This document shows positions 60,716-64,000 of a stretch of 64,000 nt of DNA, piece after piece. The position numbers were made by a program, and so were the translations under genes. Source of the stretch: Piliocolobus tephrosceles (taxonomy: Eukaryota; Chordata; Mammalia; Primates; Cercopithecidae); contig NC_045453.1 of NCBI RefSeq assembly GCF_002776525.5, forward strand, positions 35,275,356 to 35,339,355, given 5' to 3'. Every line of letters starts with the position of its first letter. Position 1 is the stretch's first letter. A model generated the notes under the pieces. It did not search any database. It was given only the letters and a program-made list of their open reading frames with translations, and was not told where the DNA came from.

Positions 60716-62435
60716 TCATTTCAAGAAACCCAGCAAAGGTCCCAGCGATGGACACTCGCTGGCCAGGCTTGGGTCACTTGACCACTTGGGGTGGGAGGAA
60801 GCCGTCCCCTAGAACTACCCAGGCTCCCCAAATTGAAACGAGGGACCTGATAATGAAAGGAGGAGGGATGCTGGGCAGGCAGAGCGAGGCCACTGCACTG
60901 TTGCCACTGCAGTGTGCTGATGCCAGGCCCTGCATGAGCATCCAGCACCTACCGTGCGCTGCTCTCCCACCTGGTGGGCCGACTCCCACGGCCCCGCCAT
61001 CTCGATACAGTGGTGAGTGGGTGGTGAGCTGCTTTCCTGTGCTCTAACCTTACTTTACTTCTAAAAGTGAAAACAGAAACACGGGAGTGCCGACACCGGC
61101 GACAGAAAGCAGGCTCTGTGAACGCCGCGGAGGTGAGGCTGGTGCTGCCCGAACTGCTCGGGGGACAGGCATGTGAGGCAGGCATGGTGCCGTGGACCAC
61201 GGGCTGAGACATTTGGGGCCACTTTCCTAAAGAGGGCGGATCTTTAGAGCATCTGTAATACACGTTTCCTCACTGGAGGAGAAACCAAGCTGGGTGAGCA
61301 TCTGGGATTTGACTTCTGCACAGTTGATTTTGTACATTTTCCAGGGTTGCATTGTGGACACAGCGAGAGAGCCCCCGGGGAGAAAGGCTGCATTCAGTGG
61401 AGACTGAACCCACGTGGGGGGCCGGGGGGTGTGCCTCCTGTGACTCGGGGCAGGTGCCTGACTACCTGGGGTGCTTTCCAAAGAGGGTGGGCAGGGCCAT
61501 GGGGGAGGGGCCCTCCAGGGCCTCCGTACCTGAGTGAAGCTTCGTCAATAAGCTTCTTGGGAGACGGCCAGGCACAATGAGGAAGACAAAGGGAGCTCCA
61601 ACTCAAAATCTGAGAGAAAAGCAAAGGGCAAATGTGATTTCATAAAAATGTTGCTTCACTGACAAATCCAAGGCTTTTCCCGCCATGGGAACCCCGTTCC
61701 TCAGCTCTCCCCGCCGGAAAGCACTTGGTGGGGTGGGGCGGGGAGACCCAGTCCCACATGGAATTTCCGGGTGGAGCGTTTCGTGTCTTTCACACCAGCA
61801 GGTGGATGCAGCAGTGAGGAAATTGCCTGCATCTTCTGGACGCGGGGCTGCACGTGGCGCTCTGTGGATAAGGCACCTCTGCTCACCGCTTCTTTTTTTC
61901 GAAGTGCGCCTGTCACGCATAAATCCATCACATCCATGGCCAAAGCCTCTTTCAGAATGAGCCGAATTGCAGTTTCAGGTTTGGAGTCTTCTCTCACTCT
62001 CTCTTTTGTGCACGCAGGGACATCCTGACGGGGCCCGGGTGGTGCTTTCTGGATGTGTGGGGTCTTTCAGGAGAGCAAAGCTGTGACTTGAGGACAGATA
62101 GCACAGCAGTAGCAGCAAAGCCCAGCAGCCCCTCTCGGAGAGTTCTTTTCATTCCCAGAACCAAGAGCGGGAGGAAGTGGCTCCTAGGAAGTGTCTTAGT
62201 TTCTCATTTGTTAGACGCCGCTGTCAGCCTGGGAGAGCAGGCATTCTCTGTTGTGAATTAGCCCAGTTGGATGAGCTCATGCTGTGGGGGCTGCAGCCCG
62301 CCGCCCCCGCACCCACTCCATTAGCTGCAGGGAGGTGAGCTCGGTGAGAGGCGGGCCGGGGGTGCCACATCAGATCACGCCCCTTCACAGAACCCAGTCT
62401 AAATGTGGGACAGCCCTTTCATGGCGGCACCAGAT
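60716..62435. other. Single-copy DNA, no gene recognised
   Basis: No recognised repeat or exon. GTAATACACGTTTCCTCACTGG near 61256 and TTCATAAAAATGTTGC near 61638 are unremarkable. Open frames are short and overlapping. Confidence 0.5.
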
Positions 62436-62448
62436 AAAACCGAGTCCA

Positions 62449-64000
<1,552 letters not shown>

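Overview
The window is mammalian nuclear DNA from an Old World monkey, most likely a macaque, baboon or close relative. Two Alu copies (10475-10775 and 62449-62745) carry the AluY variant typical of cercopithecoid genomes: ACTAGCCGGGCGAGG in the middle, GGCGTAAACC and GCTGAGATCCGG in the right arm, and CCGCCTC at the end. L1M-type LINE fragments, MaLR LTRs and MIR/MER5 relics agree with this. There is no bacterial or viral operon, no CRISPR array and no convincing full-length protein-coding gene.

The locus can be identified from two exactly matching microRNA precursors on the + strand: miR-1-1 (39399-39469) and miR-133a-2 (49894-49995), 10.5 kb apart. In human this pair lies at 20q13.33 inside the host transcript MIR1-1HG (C20orf166), between GATA5 and SLCO4A1. 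Neither flanking gene is visible here. A TATA-type muscle promoter lies at about 35300-35600, with a perfect MEF2 site, E-boxes, a CArG-like box and TATATAAG. It is followed by a GC-rich CpG island with a strong splice donor at 36160. A poly(A) signal at 55686 is a plausible 3' end. The two microRNAs are processed from this transcript and are the main effectors of the locus in heart and skeletal muscle.

Layout. 1-1250: a C-rich minisatellite. 1250-9720: GC-rich single-copy DNA with small tandem repeats and one MEF2/E-box/GATA cluster. 9720-12110: an L1 fragment cut up by four Alus. 12110-30270: single-copy DNA alternating with MaLR LTRs, L1 pieces and Alus, with AT-rich islands at 13.6-14.3, 19.3-19.5 and 25.6-25.8 kb that may be regulatory. 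30270-35300: GC-rich upstream flank. 35300-55720: the microRNA host gene. Its introns are almost free of recognisable young repeats and hold several AT-rich islands, including a second TATA-like element at 44063 and a block at 45.13-45.80 kb with MARE/AP-1, GATA and nearby CTCF-like motifs. 55890-57175: a CA-rich microsatellite, then a GC-rich minisatellite with a 191-bp higher-order period. 57950-60215: an Alu, an RPL7 processed pseudogene and an L1 fragment. 60520-64000: a purine-rich simple repeat, a young Alu and an AT-rich end.

Nearly all long open reading frames in the window come from low stop-codon density in GC-rich or repetitive DNA. The most interesting unresolved feature is the possible second, intragenic muscle promoter or exon between the two microRNAs (44039-44201).
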